Part shown: positions 34,137 to 41,925 of the stretch, in pieces
Numbering within the stretch: the first letter of the stretch is position 1
How the letters are laid out: every line of letters starts with the position of its first letter
Virus record (IMG/VR): IMGVR_UViG_3300027719_000026
Span: 1 to 50,287 of that record
Length of the DNA: 50,287 nucleotides
DNA from: a virus
Reading direction: 5' to 3' (one strand)
Notes under the pieces: model-generated
Databases searched by the model: none
The model's input: only the letters and a program-made list of their open reading frames with translations
What the model was told of the DNA's origin: nothing
Program-made: the position numbers and the translations under genes

Positions 34137-34182
34137 AACCTCCTGTTCGGTTAATACCTATACTGGAGGTAGGTTTCTTTTT
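34137..34182 (+). terminator. Terminator-like element, second copy of a shared sequence
   Basis: CCTCC and GGAGG enclose TGTTCGGTTAATACCTATAC, and T-rich DNA follows. It resembles the terminator at 29114 at most positions. It faces the end of the early operon. Confidence 0.6.
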
Positions 34183-34247
34183 TAACCTTCTTCCCATTAA
34201 AACAATTGAAAATTCATATAGAGGAATCACAATAATAATCTCCAAAT

Positions 34248-34760
34248 TTAGGCTTGTACAATTTCCTTAACCTCTGCTTCTGTTCCTCCGTCAATTCGTG
34301 AAGTTATTTTACTGTTACCCTCTGTTTCAAAATCTCCCTTTCTTCCTGAATTAGTCATCCGTGGGCTTGTTCGTTCCATAATCTCTATGTTTATCTCACG
34401 TATAATTTTCTGATCCTTCTTCCTAATTGTCTCTAAACTGTAGCCTAAAGTAACTCCTATTGCCCTATGGCTCATTGCTCTACTGTTCTTTTTCTTAAGG
34501 TATCTATTATTTAGTATATACATATATTCGCTATTGCTTTTATACCTACTTATTACTATATCTATACTGTATATAATAGACTTATAGTAAAATATCTTGC
34601 TCTCCAGCCTCTGCATATACTCTAATCTTGGGATGGCTATGTTCTCGACAGTACTATTACTGTTATGTTTATAGTGCTGCGTATTAATATTATCATTACT
34701 AGGCACAGGGAAAATAAAGTATTCCACTTGCATACCGCTATATTCTTTAAGTTCAAGCAT
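34248..34760 (-). CDS. Sigma-like/RinA-type late transcription regulator
   Basis: 170 residues from ATG 34760. The C-terminal part (ILNNRYLKKKNSRAMSHRAI; GVTLGYSLETIRKKDQKIIR) is a sigma-region-4-like helix-turn-helix as in RinA/ArpU late regulators. Coding character continues upstream of the ATG (YFLHNLDAIKEETDLL) to a GGGAGGGGGGAG ribosome site followed 6 nt later by ATC (34829), so the true N-terminus may be ~23 residues longer with a non-standard start. Last gene of the early operon; it probably activates or antiterminates the late genes. Confidence 0.65.
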   Translation of the reverse strand: MLELKEYSGMQVEYFIFPVPSNDNINTQHYKHNSNSTVENIAIPRLEYMQRLESKIFYYKSIIYSIDIVISRYKSNSEYMYILNNRYLKKKNSRAMSHRAIGVTLGYSLETIRKKDQKIIREINIEIMERTSPRMTNSGRKGDFETEGNSKITSRIDGGTEAEVKEIVQA

Positions 34761-34868
34761 AAGCAGATCTGTTTCTTCTTTGATTGCATCTAAATTGTGT
34801 AGAAAATATCTAACTCTATTCGGTCCGATAGTAAACTCCCCCCTCCCACCTTGTCATCGTTCTACCAT

Positions 34869-35351
34869 CTAGTTTCTATAATTATCACAGTAAGTTACTG
34901 CTACAGCGTAAGCTTGCCATATATCCGCTTTAAAACCATAAAACCAATCAGGCTTGTCCTTTGTCCCTTTTCCGTTTTTTAAATCATGCTGTGCAAACCT
35001 GTCTATTAGTGACAATCTTATATTCCCGTCTTTTGCTCTCTTGCTCCCACACAAGTTTAGTTTTTCATCTTGACGGTATATCTTTGTTGCTTTATCACAA
35101 CAGTTAGTTTCTGCAATGACAGCCTCCCAAAATCGACCTATCCAGAATACTGTTTCAAATACTTCCTTGCCGACTGCCATACCAAAAGAATCAATCATTT
35201 CTATGGCTAATTCCTTAAAGTTAAATTCATAGAGTATTTTCTCCAGTAATAAGCTGTTTTCAATTTTCCCAAACTCAACAGGTTTCAAATCCTTTGGATC
35301 TAAAAGTACATATGCAGATTCAATGCAACCAGGATCAATTGCAAGTATCAT
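34869..35351 (-). CDS. RuvC-like Holliday-junction resolvase
   Basis: 160 residues, ATG after AGAGGGTG. RNase-H-fold residues are visible: ILAIDPGCIES at the start (first Asp), ELAIEMIDSFG (Glu), and DIWQAYAVAVTY near the end. The family cuts branched DNA made during replication and recombination, preparing genomes for packaging. It sits in the early operon next to the late regulator. Confidence 0.75.
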   Translation of the reverse strand: MILAIDPGCIESAYVLLDPKDLKPVEFGKIENSLLLEKILYEFNFKELAIEMIDSFGMAVGKEVFETVFWIGRFWEAVIAETNCCDKATKIYRQDEKLNLCGSKRAKDGNIRLSLIDRFAQHDLKNGKGTKDKPDWFYGFKADIWQAYAVAVTYCDNYRN

Positions 35352-35422
35352 TCGTCTGCACCCTCTTTAAATATTATCACTTGTTTAAATCTCCTTCGTA
35401 TTTAATATTGTGATACGCAACA

Positions 35423-35992
35423 TCAACATGCACATTCCGATACTTCATTACCCCATGATGTCCACCCTTCACGGATATTTCTGGCGAAAAGTTCAATATA
35501 TTCTGGATAACTGACCTTTTCTATCTGTTCATACATTTCTTTTGGTTTTTCAGAATGCTTTCCCCTCGGAGCAATCAATACAGTTGTTCCCTGCTGCCTT
35601 CTGCCTGTAATTACTTTGTATGGCATAAAGCCTCTTGCACCAAACAAACATACCTCATCAAGTCCTCTGTAATACTGTCCTAATCCTGGGTTTTCAAGCT
35701 TTATCAATCCATTTTCTAGTCGTTCACCTTTTACCCAGGTAATCTTTGTTTTGTAGGTAAATCCCCAAGCTTTCATAACTTCAAGCCCGTTCTCAATATA
35801 GTTATTTGTTACCCATAAATACAAATGGCTGTTTTCTTCGGCTATTTTGATTACCGGCATACTCTTAATTTCTTTTACTGACATCAAATTGTAATGTCGG
35901 TCAGCACCTCTTTTTATCTTCCCACCGCCATGCTCCGGCCACGGTGGATCTGCATATATAGTCTTGTATTTGTCATCAGGCAATATAATCAA
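35423..35992 (-). CDS. MT-A70-family N6-adenine methyltransferase
   Basis: 189 residues, TTG start 6 nt after GAGGTG. YKTIYADPPWPEHGGG contains the DPPW catalytic motif; LYLWVTNNYIENGLEVMKAW and APRGKHSEKPKEMYEQIE are typical of the family in phages. It would methylate adenines in DNA, probably to escape host restriction. Part of the early operon. Confidence 0.85.
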   Translation of the reverse strand: MIILPDDKYKTIYADPPWPEHGGGKIKRGADRHYNLMSVKEIKSMPVIKIAEENSHLYLWVTNNYIENGLEVMKAWGFTYKTKITWVKGERLENGLIKLENPGLGQYYRGLDEVCLFGARGFMPYKVITGRRQQGTTVLIAPRGKHSEKPKEMYEQIEKVSYPEYIELFARNIREGWTSWGNEVSECAC

Positions 35993-36024
35993 TTATTTCA
36001 CCTCACTATGCCGCCCCATTCTCA

Positions 36025-36255
36025 TTATCTGCCCTCACTTACACAACACCCATATATCCCACTTTTGCGCCCCTCTATAATTCCCTGCCTTGCCCTATCA
36101 AATATTATTAATGCTATTGCATCAGTGCTAATTTTCGTCTCTTTTGCTATCTGTTTTATATCTGCTCCGGATTTATATAGGGATACTATTTTATCTATTG
36201 TGGTTACAGGGTAATCAAGTTCTATGTCCGTCAATATGTATACTCGATTTGCCAT
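36025..36255 (-). CDS. Small helix-turn-helix protein
   Basis: 76 residues, ATG after AAGGTAG. DKIVSLYKSGADIKQIAKET, then KISTDAIALIIFDRARQG is a helix-turn-helix pattern (resolvase/sigma-like). Small regulator within the early operon; target unknown. Confidence 0.6.
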   Translation of the reverse strand: MANRVYILTDIELDYPVTTIDKIVSLYKSGADIKQIAKETKISTDAIALIIFDRARQGIIEGRKSGIYGCCVSEGR

Positions 36256-36259
36256 AATA

Positions 36260-36457
36260 CTACCTTGCTTGTTTCATATAGTCTTCGTAAATGGTTTTTT
36301 CTACTAGGTTTTTAATGTCATGTTTATAAACTTTAATTCTCTCGCTTGGTTTTTTGCTTCTTTCCCTTTCTTTTATTTGACTAAATACCATATCTACTAA
36401 GCCCGATATCGTTGTGCCACTTTTGAATAACTTAAGAATATTTTCTTTATCATTCAT
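36260..36457 (-). CDS. Hypothetical phage protein, 65 aa
   Basis: ATG after AAAGGAGAAATAACAGCC. Helical and basic (VFSQIKERERSKKPSERIKV). Overlaps the upstream loader-like gene by a few bases, so it is translationally coupled. Function unknown. Confidence 0.6.
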   Translation of the reverse strand: MNDKENILKLFKSGTTISGLVDMVFSQIKERERSKKPSERIKVYKHDIKNLVEKTIYEDYMKQAR

Positions 36458-36998
36458 GGCTGTTATTTCTCCTTTCGCCTAACATTGGCTTGCCTATCTT
36501 ATCGGTTAATTCTTTTATATTGTTCCTTATGCTCTCAGGCAACAATGCTTCCGCTTTTTCTCTTGCTTCAACCGCTTCAACTTGCCCATACATTTTAAAG
36601 AATTGTCCCCTTAATACATCAATGTTTTCAGCTTCGCAAATATTTTGCCAGCCTATGTATTGAGTTATCTTTCTTGATCCTTCGCTCATGCTTGCCAGTG
36701 CTTCTTCTTCTCTGTACCATCCATAGTGCCTTATTGCCTTTTGTACCTCTCCCCATGCTTCGGCTGCTGTCATTTGCATAGACGGATTCGTTATTTCTAG
36801 TGCCTGTTTTCTCAACTCCGCTATAGTCGGAGAATAATCGTTTGTAAGCATGTGTTTCTTTATTGCTGTTTGTAGTATGCTATAATCTAAATCGCCTAAT
36901 AGTTCATAAAATACTTGTGCTTTTATATCGTTTACTTCAAATTTGGGATATACTTCTGTCAACACAGTAAGCAGCTTCATCATTTCGCTTTTTACCAT
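36450..36998 (-). CDS. Putative helicase loader/inhibitor-type replication protein
   Basis: 182 residues, ATG after AAGGTGAACCGGT, overlapping the end of the initiator gene. The pattern KLLTVLTEVYPKFEVNDIKA, then YSPTIAELRKQALEI, matches the small phage family that loads or inhibits replicative helicase (SPP1 G39P-like). It follows the initiator gene as expected. Motif evidence is moderate. Confidence 0.6.
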   Translation of the reverse strand: MVKSEMMKLLTVLTEVYPKFEVNDIKAQVFYELLGDLDYSILQTAIKKHMLTNDYSPTIAELRKQALEITNPSMQMTAAEAWGEVQKAIRHYGWYREEEALASMSEGSRKITQYIGWQNICEAENIDVLRGQFFKMYGQVEAVEAREKAEALLPESIRNNIKELTDKIGKPMLGERRNNSHE

Positions 36999-37834
36999 AC
37001 CGGTTCACCTTCTTCCTCTGCTTTAGCTTTGCTATAGAGTTCTAAGGCTTTATTAGTGTTTTTGTTACCTGATATTTTAGGTTTGTAGTTAATCCATGTT
37101 TCTATTTGTTCATCTGACCTCATTAAGAAATCTATAGTTGCATAGAACTTTGTATTTTTTTCATCCTCACCTAAATGCCATTTGCTTTGTCTTATATTGC
37201 TTATAGCCTTTTTAATCATATCTACATCATACCGCTTTAATCTTGCTGCTATATTTTTCTTGCGTTTATCTGTTAATGTTAATTGTTCATAGTAACCATT
37301 AAAAGTCTCACAATAGAAGTTAAAGATACAATCTATATCTTCTGTTTGGTTTGGTGACGGTTTACGGTTACGTTTAGGTGACGGTGACGGTGACGGTAAC
37401 GGTTGCACTGGATTTTCCGGTGTACAGTCCGATGGAATGTCCTGTGGACAGTCTTTGTATTTTCTCTTTCTTTCCTCCCTCTTTCTGTTGGCATCATATG
37501 CTCTCCGGTCTAATGCCTTATACCACTGTTCTTGCCATGTATCCCAATCGTGTAATATATATACACCATCCCCATAATCAATCCAATGCTTTTCTATAAG
37601 ACAGTCCACTATTTTTCCTGGGGATAGTCCTGCGGACAGTCCAATGGACAACGCATCTTTGATATCATTCTTGTCCGAACCTCTCAATTCACCGTCTTTT
37701 GTAGCGTTATTTATGCCCCATAACCATAATGAAACTAGTATTCCTAATGCTTCCTTTTGAGAACAACCAATGCACTTAGAAAGCTCTCTTAGCTTCATTC
37801 CAATTACTTGTTCGTGAACACTTATCCAGGCCAT
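36992..37834 (-). CDS. Phage replication initiator (replisome organiser type)
   Basis: 280 residues. The N-terminal winged-helix part (LRELSKCIGCSQKEALGILV; YGDGVYILHDWDTWQEQW) is typical of replisome-organiser proteins, a Pro/Ser/Lys linker (PLPSPSPSPKRNRKPSPNQ) follows, and the C-terminal part is DnaD-like (YDVDMIKKAISNIRQSKWHL). It would bind the origin and recruit helicase. The linker DNA carries tandem GGTGACGGT-type repeats that may be the origin itself. Confidence 0.75.
   Translation of the reverse strand: MAWISVHEQVIGMKLRELSKCIGCSQKEALGILVSLWLWGINNATKDGELRGSDKNDIKDALSIGLSAGLSPGKIVDCLIEKHWIDYGDGVYILHDWDTWQEQWYKALDRRAYDANRKREERKRKYKDCPQDIPSDCTPENPVQPLPSPSPSPKRNRKPSPNQTEDIDCIFNFYCETFNGYYEQLTLTDKRKKNIAARLKRYDVDMIKKAISNIRQSKWHLGEDEKNTKFYATIDFLMRSDEQIETWINYKPKISGNKNTNKALELYSKAKAEEEGEPVW
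37354..37404. repeat. GTGACG-type tandem repeats, candidate replication origin
   Basis: A GGTGACGGT at 37354 and at least three head-to-tail GTGACG units from 37378, ending GTAACGG, occur inside the initiator gene where phages such as lambda keep their origin iterons. On the coding strand the repeats give Pro-Ser repeats, so either DNA or protein selection could maintain them. Confidence 0.5.
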
Positions 37835-37930
37835 TTACTCACCTTCTTGTACTTTTCCTGGCATTTTGGGAGCGGCTCCTCTAGCATTTCATTGTATTTG
37901 GGCAAGCAATAAGTCTTTTCACTTTACTAC

Positions 37931-39673
37931 CTACCCTAAATACTGTATTCCATAAACTTTAAAAGCCTTCTCAAATTCCGTTAATCCTCTAGCCTTTGCC
38001 ATATCATAGTGAGTATTGCAGAGGCACATTTTATTGCGTTCTCTGTCCAGAGTATATGTAACCCCTTGCAGCCCACATATACAGCATCGAGAGTATTTAA
38101 TGCACATGTATAGGTACTTGCCTATATCATCTGTTCTATCTATCGCAAGCTCTGTGAGAGGTATATCATTCTCGATTACATACTCTATAACGTTGTTGAT
38201 AAGTTCCCTAGCTGTGTTCATGCTGCAATCAGATAGAGAAAAGTATTCCTGTCCTGTCTCAGCACAAAATAAGAACTTATGGAATTCTTTCGTATATTCC
38301 GGAGGATTGCCGCTATAGTCGCTAATGTCCTTGAATGTGGCGTAAAGCTTCTTGCGCTGCTCTGCTGTTATCCGCTTGACATCCTCAAGCCTTAGTTCAC
38401 CGCACAGCCCCTTTTCATTTGCATAGCGGAGGATTTCTTCTTTACTGGCATTCGTGGCAACCTGCATAAGTGTATGGTTTTTATTTGATTTTACATTTAG
38501 TACTTTTACCTGAAGCCATGCTGTCTTCATAAGATTGTCCTCCCATAATCGCTTCGCAATCTCATATATCACATTTACAGTTACACAATTACCGGCTTGT
38601 TTATATAACTGACTATCTGAATTTACTGTAGCTGCTCGTTCAAAATATGTATCTGGAAATCCTTGCAGCCTAAAACATTCCTTTGGCGTTAATCTACGTA
38701 TGTTTGATTCAACTTGATAAAGTCCTGTTTTGCCTCCCTGCCCCCCACCGCCAGATTTTAATGTTCTGGCTAACCCGTCGCTGTCATAAACTCTTTGAGC
38801 ATCACTACTTGGTATTAGCTGTCTTAATTCAACTCCATGCTTGTCCCGAACAGTTAGGGTAAACATTTCTTCGCCTGGTTCTTTCATTCTTCTTCCATTC
38901 TGTCTCTTTTCTATCCTATCTGGTGTTAAAACCGCTCTTACTTCTACACAAGGTACTTTATCAACTCTTGCGGCTTGTAATGTCCCAGTTTCATCCTGCT
39001 TTACTGTAACACTGCAACCATGTGTGTTTTGATATACAAAACTACCGCTCCAGTTACTCATTCCCTTTGCTGTTAAACAGAGTGCAGCTTCGTATATTTC
39101 TTCTTTATCCGTTCCGAATCTGTTATGTATTCCGCTGCTTTCTCTGATAGGAAATACTTCTCTGGTACTTGTTCCTCTAAGATGTCCAACAATGAACACC
39201 CTTTTCCTATTTTGTGGGACTCCAAAATCTTTGCTGTTAAGCATCTGGTATTCGTACCAATACCCCAATTCCCCCATAGTGTTGAGAATTGTTCCGAAAG
39301 TTTTTCCTCCATCGTGGGAAAGAAGTCCTGCGACGTTTTCCATGAAAAGATATTTAGGTTTTCGTACTGCTGCCAACCGCATGACTTCAAAGAATAAAGT
39401 GCCTCGTGTATCTTCGAAACCTCCTCGCTTTCCAGCAATGGAGAAAGCTTGGCAAGGAAATCCTCCACAGTAGCAGTCGGCATCTGGCAAATCTCCAGGC
39501 TCAACTGCTCGTATGTCTGCTGCATTCCATTCACTCTCCTTTACGTTGTGCATTGCTCTATAACTTCTATCTGCGAACTTATCTATTTCACAGTATCCGA
39601 CACATTCGTGTCCTGCCGTTTCCATACCTAACCGAAAGCCACCTATGCCGGAGAATAAATCTATAAACCTCAC
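37931..39673 (-). CDS. C5-cytosine methyltransferase fused to degenerate HNHc-type nuclease
   Basis: 580 residues, GTG start after GGGGTGG. Residues 1-381 form a complete C5 methylase: FIDLFSGIGGFRLG (I), GGFPCQAFS (catalytic Cys, IV), ENVAGL (VI), QNRKRVFIVGH (VIII), KQAGNCVTV (X). Residues 382-580 match phage HNHc_6-type proteins (RKKLYATFKDISDYSGNPPE; EYFSLSDCSMNTARELINNV; YLYMCIKYSRCCICG), but the usual His-His after CCICG is replaced by TYTLD, so the nuclease centre looks lost. ATG 38530 at the junction has GGGAGG 8 nt upstream, so a 199-residue second product is possible. Confidence 0.8.
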   Translation of the reverse strand: MRFIDLFSGIGGFRLGMETAGHECVGYCEIDKFADRSYRAMHNVKESEWNAADIRAVEPGDLPDADCYCGGFPCQAFSIAGKRGGFEDTRGTLFFEVMRLAAVRKPKYLFMENVAGLLSHDGGKTFGTILNTMGELGYWYEYQMLNSKDFGVPQNRKRVFIVGHLRGTSTREVFPIRESSGIHNRFGTDKEEIYEAALCLTAKGMSNWSGSFVYQNTHGCSVTVKQDETGTLQAARVDKVPCVEVRAVLTPDRIEKRQNGRRMKEPGEEMFTLTVRDKHGVELRQLIPSSDAQRVYDSDGLARTLKSGGGGQGGKTGLYQVESNIRRLTPKECFRLQGFPDTYFERAATVNSDSQLYKQAGNCVTVNVIYEIAKRLWEDNLMKTAWLQVKVLNVKSNKNHTLMQVATNASKEEILRYANEKGLCGELRLEDVKRITAEQRKKLYATFKDISDYSGNPPEYTKEFHKFLFCAETGQEYFSLSDCSMNTARELINNVIEYVIENDIPLTELAIDRTDDIGKYLYMCIKYSRCCICGLQGVTYTLDRERNKMCLCNTHYDMAKARGLTEFEKAFKVYGIQYLG

Positions 39674-40003
39674 TTATACCACCCCATAAGGTTCATATAT
39701 CTTTCCACCCATTTTCGTTCTTACTTCATCCTCGGATAGACCTTCATCAAAATACCTCTGCTGTGCTATTATTATCAACTTTCGCCTTAACTCTGCCCCG
39801 TATGGGCTTTCTATAAGTCTATGACACTTGTTACCCAATGCAAAGCCTGTTTCAACACTCTCATGTTGTGTACGCTTCCCGTTGCCTCCAATGCAATGGT
39901 GAAACTCTGTGGCATTTTCCATACCACAGACTTCACATATTGCATAAGACTCTCCAGGAGGAGTTGCGTGCTTAAATACAACTTCCCTTATATGCTTGTC
40001 CAT
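39674..40003 (-). CDS. HNH-like zinc protein
   Basis: 109 residues; its ATG overlaps the stop of the upstream gene (TAATG). CEVCGMENATEFHHCIGGNG, then GFALGNKCHRLIE and SPYGAELRRKL show two Cys pairs and the His-His of an HNH/RecA-dependent-nuclease-like fold. Early-operon position suggests a recombination or DNA-processing role. Confidence 0.65.
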   Translation of the reverse strand: MDKHIREVVFKHATPPGESYAICEVCGMENATEFHHCIGGNGKRTQHESVETGFALGNKCHRLIESPYGAELRRKLIIIAQQRYFDEGLSEDEVRTKMGGKIYEPYGVV

Positions 40004-40530
40004 TACTTATCCTGCAACCCTTCATAGCCTTTGTACATTTCGTCATACTGGGTTTTATTAAGTTGAGCTATCTCAGTTACGTTGTATTTTTTCATTGCTG
40101 TTTTCTTGACCGATTCTGCATTGTAGCCTTTTTTATTAGCTGTAGAAAATAACTTTTTCACCTGTGCATCTGTTATGTTGCTTTCGTGTTGCTCTTGATT
40201 CAGTCTTGCGTTTTCTACTTCTTCTCTGCTTGCTACTGACTTCTTTATTTCAAACCCCATCATAGCTAATGCTCTGCCTACTGCTGAGGTTTCACAATTT
40301 TCAATGTGCGAAGTCTTGTTTATAAAACTGCTGCCTTCCTTCTCCATTGCATGTCCTGTTGTTGGGTGCTTGTCTTCTCCATCCCTATAGGCATAGGCTT
40401 TTATTATTACTTGTCCGTCTTGGTTGCTGACAATATCTGTTTGTATGCTGCCCTCTGGGTGCTTCTGATAAAATTTTTCTATACGCTCATTGACTTGGAT
40501 ATAATCGTTTAAATCAAAGTTCCCTGCCAT
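40003..40530 (-). CDS. Putative single-strand annealing/recombination protein
   Basis: 175 residues, ATG after GAGGTAGATTAA. DYIQVNERIEKFYQKHPEGS, TDIVSNQDGQVIIKAYAY and HIENCETSAVGRALAMMGFE are the conserved core of a phage family treated as ERF/Rad52-like annealing proteins; the C-terminal KKLFSTANKKGYNAESVKKT is a small helical domain as in other recombination accessory proteins. It lies beside HNH and HD genes. Confidence 0.65.
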   Translation of the reverse strand: MAGNFDLNDYIQVNERIEKFYQKHPEGSIQTDIVSNQDGQVIIKAYAYRDGEDKHPTTGHAMEKEGSSFINKTSHIENCETSAVGRALAMMGFEIKKSVASREEVENARLNQEQHESNITDAQVKKLFSTANKKGYNAESVKKTAMKKYNVTEIAQLNKTQYDEMYKGYEGLQDK

Positions 40531-41076
40531 TTAATCTACCTCTTCAAATCTTGATACCCATAAGTCGGAGAAATGAAGCAATAACTGGAGAGGTCTTTCT
40601 TTACCGTTTAGCTCTCTCCCCATAGGCACATATAATGCGTTATGCCACAATATGGCGTATTCTTCTTCTTCTGTAAGGTCGATGAATTTGCTAATGATCT
40701 GCAAGGATACTATTTCATGTGGTATATATAGCCTGTCTTTGTTTGTTTCATAAGGCTTGTTGTCTGATACCTTACCTGATTTCAGAATGTTTGCTGTGTA
40801 GTTTGGCTTTCCCCTGTAGGTTGCCTTGCCTATGTCGTGGAGAAGTGCGGTAATTCTTATACTATTTGTGTCAATTGTTTTATCAGTAGTAAACCAAGAG
40901 TCAGCCATTCTTTTATATACATTCAAACTATGTTCGGCAAGCCCACCTTCTTTACACAAGTGATATTGTGTTGAACATGGAGCTGTAAAGAAATCCGATT
41001 CCTCCATGTACTTGATAAGGTTTTCTATACCAGGTCTTTGTGTTGACCTTAAAAGGCTTAATATTTGTTGTTTCAT
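40531..41076 (-). CDS. HD-domain phosphohydrolase
   Basis: 181 residues, ATG after TTGGAGGATAAATA. Metal ligands of an HD domain are visible: EHSLNVYKRM, ITALLHDIGKA (HD), IPHEIVSLQII, and WHNALYV. Such phage enzymes hydrolyse nucleotides or nucleic-acid ends; the exact substrate is unknown. Confidence 0.75.
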   Translation of the reverse strand: MKQQILSLLRSTQRPGIENLIKYMEESDFFTAPCSTQYHLCKEGGLAEHSLNVYKRMADSWFTTDKTIDTNSIRITALLHDIGKATYRGKPNYTANILKSGKVSDNKPYETNKDRLYIPHEIVSLQIISKFIDLTEEEEYAILWHNALYVPMGRELNGKERPLQLLLHFSDLWVSRFEEVD

Positions 41077-41100
41077 TTATTTATCCTCCAATCTTTCTTC

Positions 41101-41415
41101 TTATTCATCAACTTTCATTTGCAGCCTGTCCACTTCCTGCTGTAGCTGTTTGTTTATAGCCTTGTAGGAATCCTTGCCATAATAAATTTCATCCGCTATG
41201 TCTATTGCTTGGTTTATCTCTTTAAGCTCTAGCCCTACATTTATCACCGTTGGAGTATCATTGTCATAGTGTGGCATTATTACTATTAATGCTTTAGTCT
41301 TGCCTGTCCATATTGCTTCACCCTGTACCTCAATAGAGCATCTAGCTTTCCCTTCATCATTCTCTAGGAACGTGTATTTTTCAACCTCTTGCCCATTTAT
41401 CTCTATGTATTCCAT
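41101..41415 (-). CDS. Hypothetical phage protein, 104 aa
   Basis: The product (EINGQEVEKYTFLENDEGKA, then IDIADEIYYGKDSYKAINKQ) is acidic with a C-terminal coiled-coil helix (QLQQEVDRLQMKVDE). Early operon member; no domain recognised. Confidence 0.55.
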   Translation of the reverse strand: MEYIEINGQEVEKYTFLENDEGKARCSIEVQGEAIWTGKTKALIVIMPHYDNDTPTVINVGLELKEINQAIDIADEIYYGKDSYKAINKQLQQEVDRLQMKVDE

Positions 41416-41443
41416 CAGTTAACATTGACCTCGCTTCCCCCTA

Positions 41444-41773
41444 TTACCTGATTCCTTTTTTCAAAATATCCAGTAACATTTTAACCGGATCAAAGGAGTC
41501 GTCTAAAAGTTCGTGAACATGTTTGTCTAAGACACCCATTGAAGTTATTATTTCAATACCACTTACCTGGTTTACTATTATATCCACCACTTTTGTTTCA
41601 CCTTTGTGGAAAACTCCTATAAACTTATTGATTGTTTCTGTGCTGCCATCATTGAAAACAATAATAGCCGCTTTTACCTTCTTCTTATTCCCTTCCTTGG
41701 TTGACGTTGATGCACTTGTTGATGTACCCACTGTTGCCCCTTTTGGTGTGGCTGTTGTTCCTTCTTCTAACAT
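41444..41773 (-). CDS. Hypothetical phage protein with Thr/Ser-rich N-terminus
   Basis: 109 residues, ATG after AAGGAGGGAAATTAA. Residues 1-30 are low-complexity Thr/Ser/Gly/Ala, followed by a compact domain (VKAAIIVFNDGSTETINKFI; KVVDIIVNQVSGIEIITSMG). Unknown function; the disordered leader is unusual in an early-operon protein. Confidence 0.6.
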   Translation of the reverse strand: MLEEGTTATPKGATVGTSTSASTSTKEGNKKKVKAAIIVFNDGSTETINKFIGVFHKGETKVVDIIVNQVSGIEIITSMGVLDKHVHELLDDSFDPVKMLLDILKKGIR

Positions 41774-41925
41774 TTAATTTCCCTCCTTAAATTTAATAAT
41801 TATTTTTAATTTTTAGCCTGTTTAAACGGTATTAAGACAAAATATATTGTCATGTGACTTACTTATACCACCCCTGCCCCTATCTTTCTGCTATGCAGCT
41901 ACAGCACGTCTAAACCATGTGTCTT

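Noticed and set aside
39073-39534. 153-codon minus-strand frame inside the C5 methylase
   Set aside because: It lies in the wrong frame within clear methylase motifs and lacks a ribosome site.
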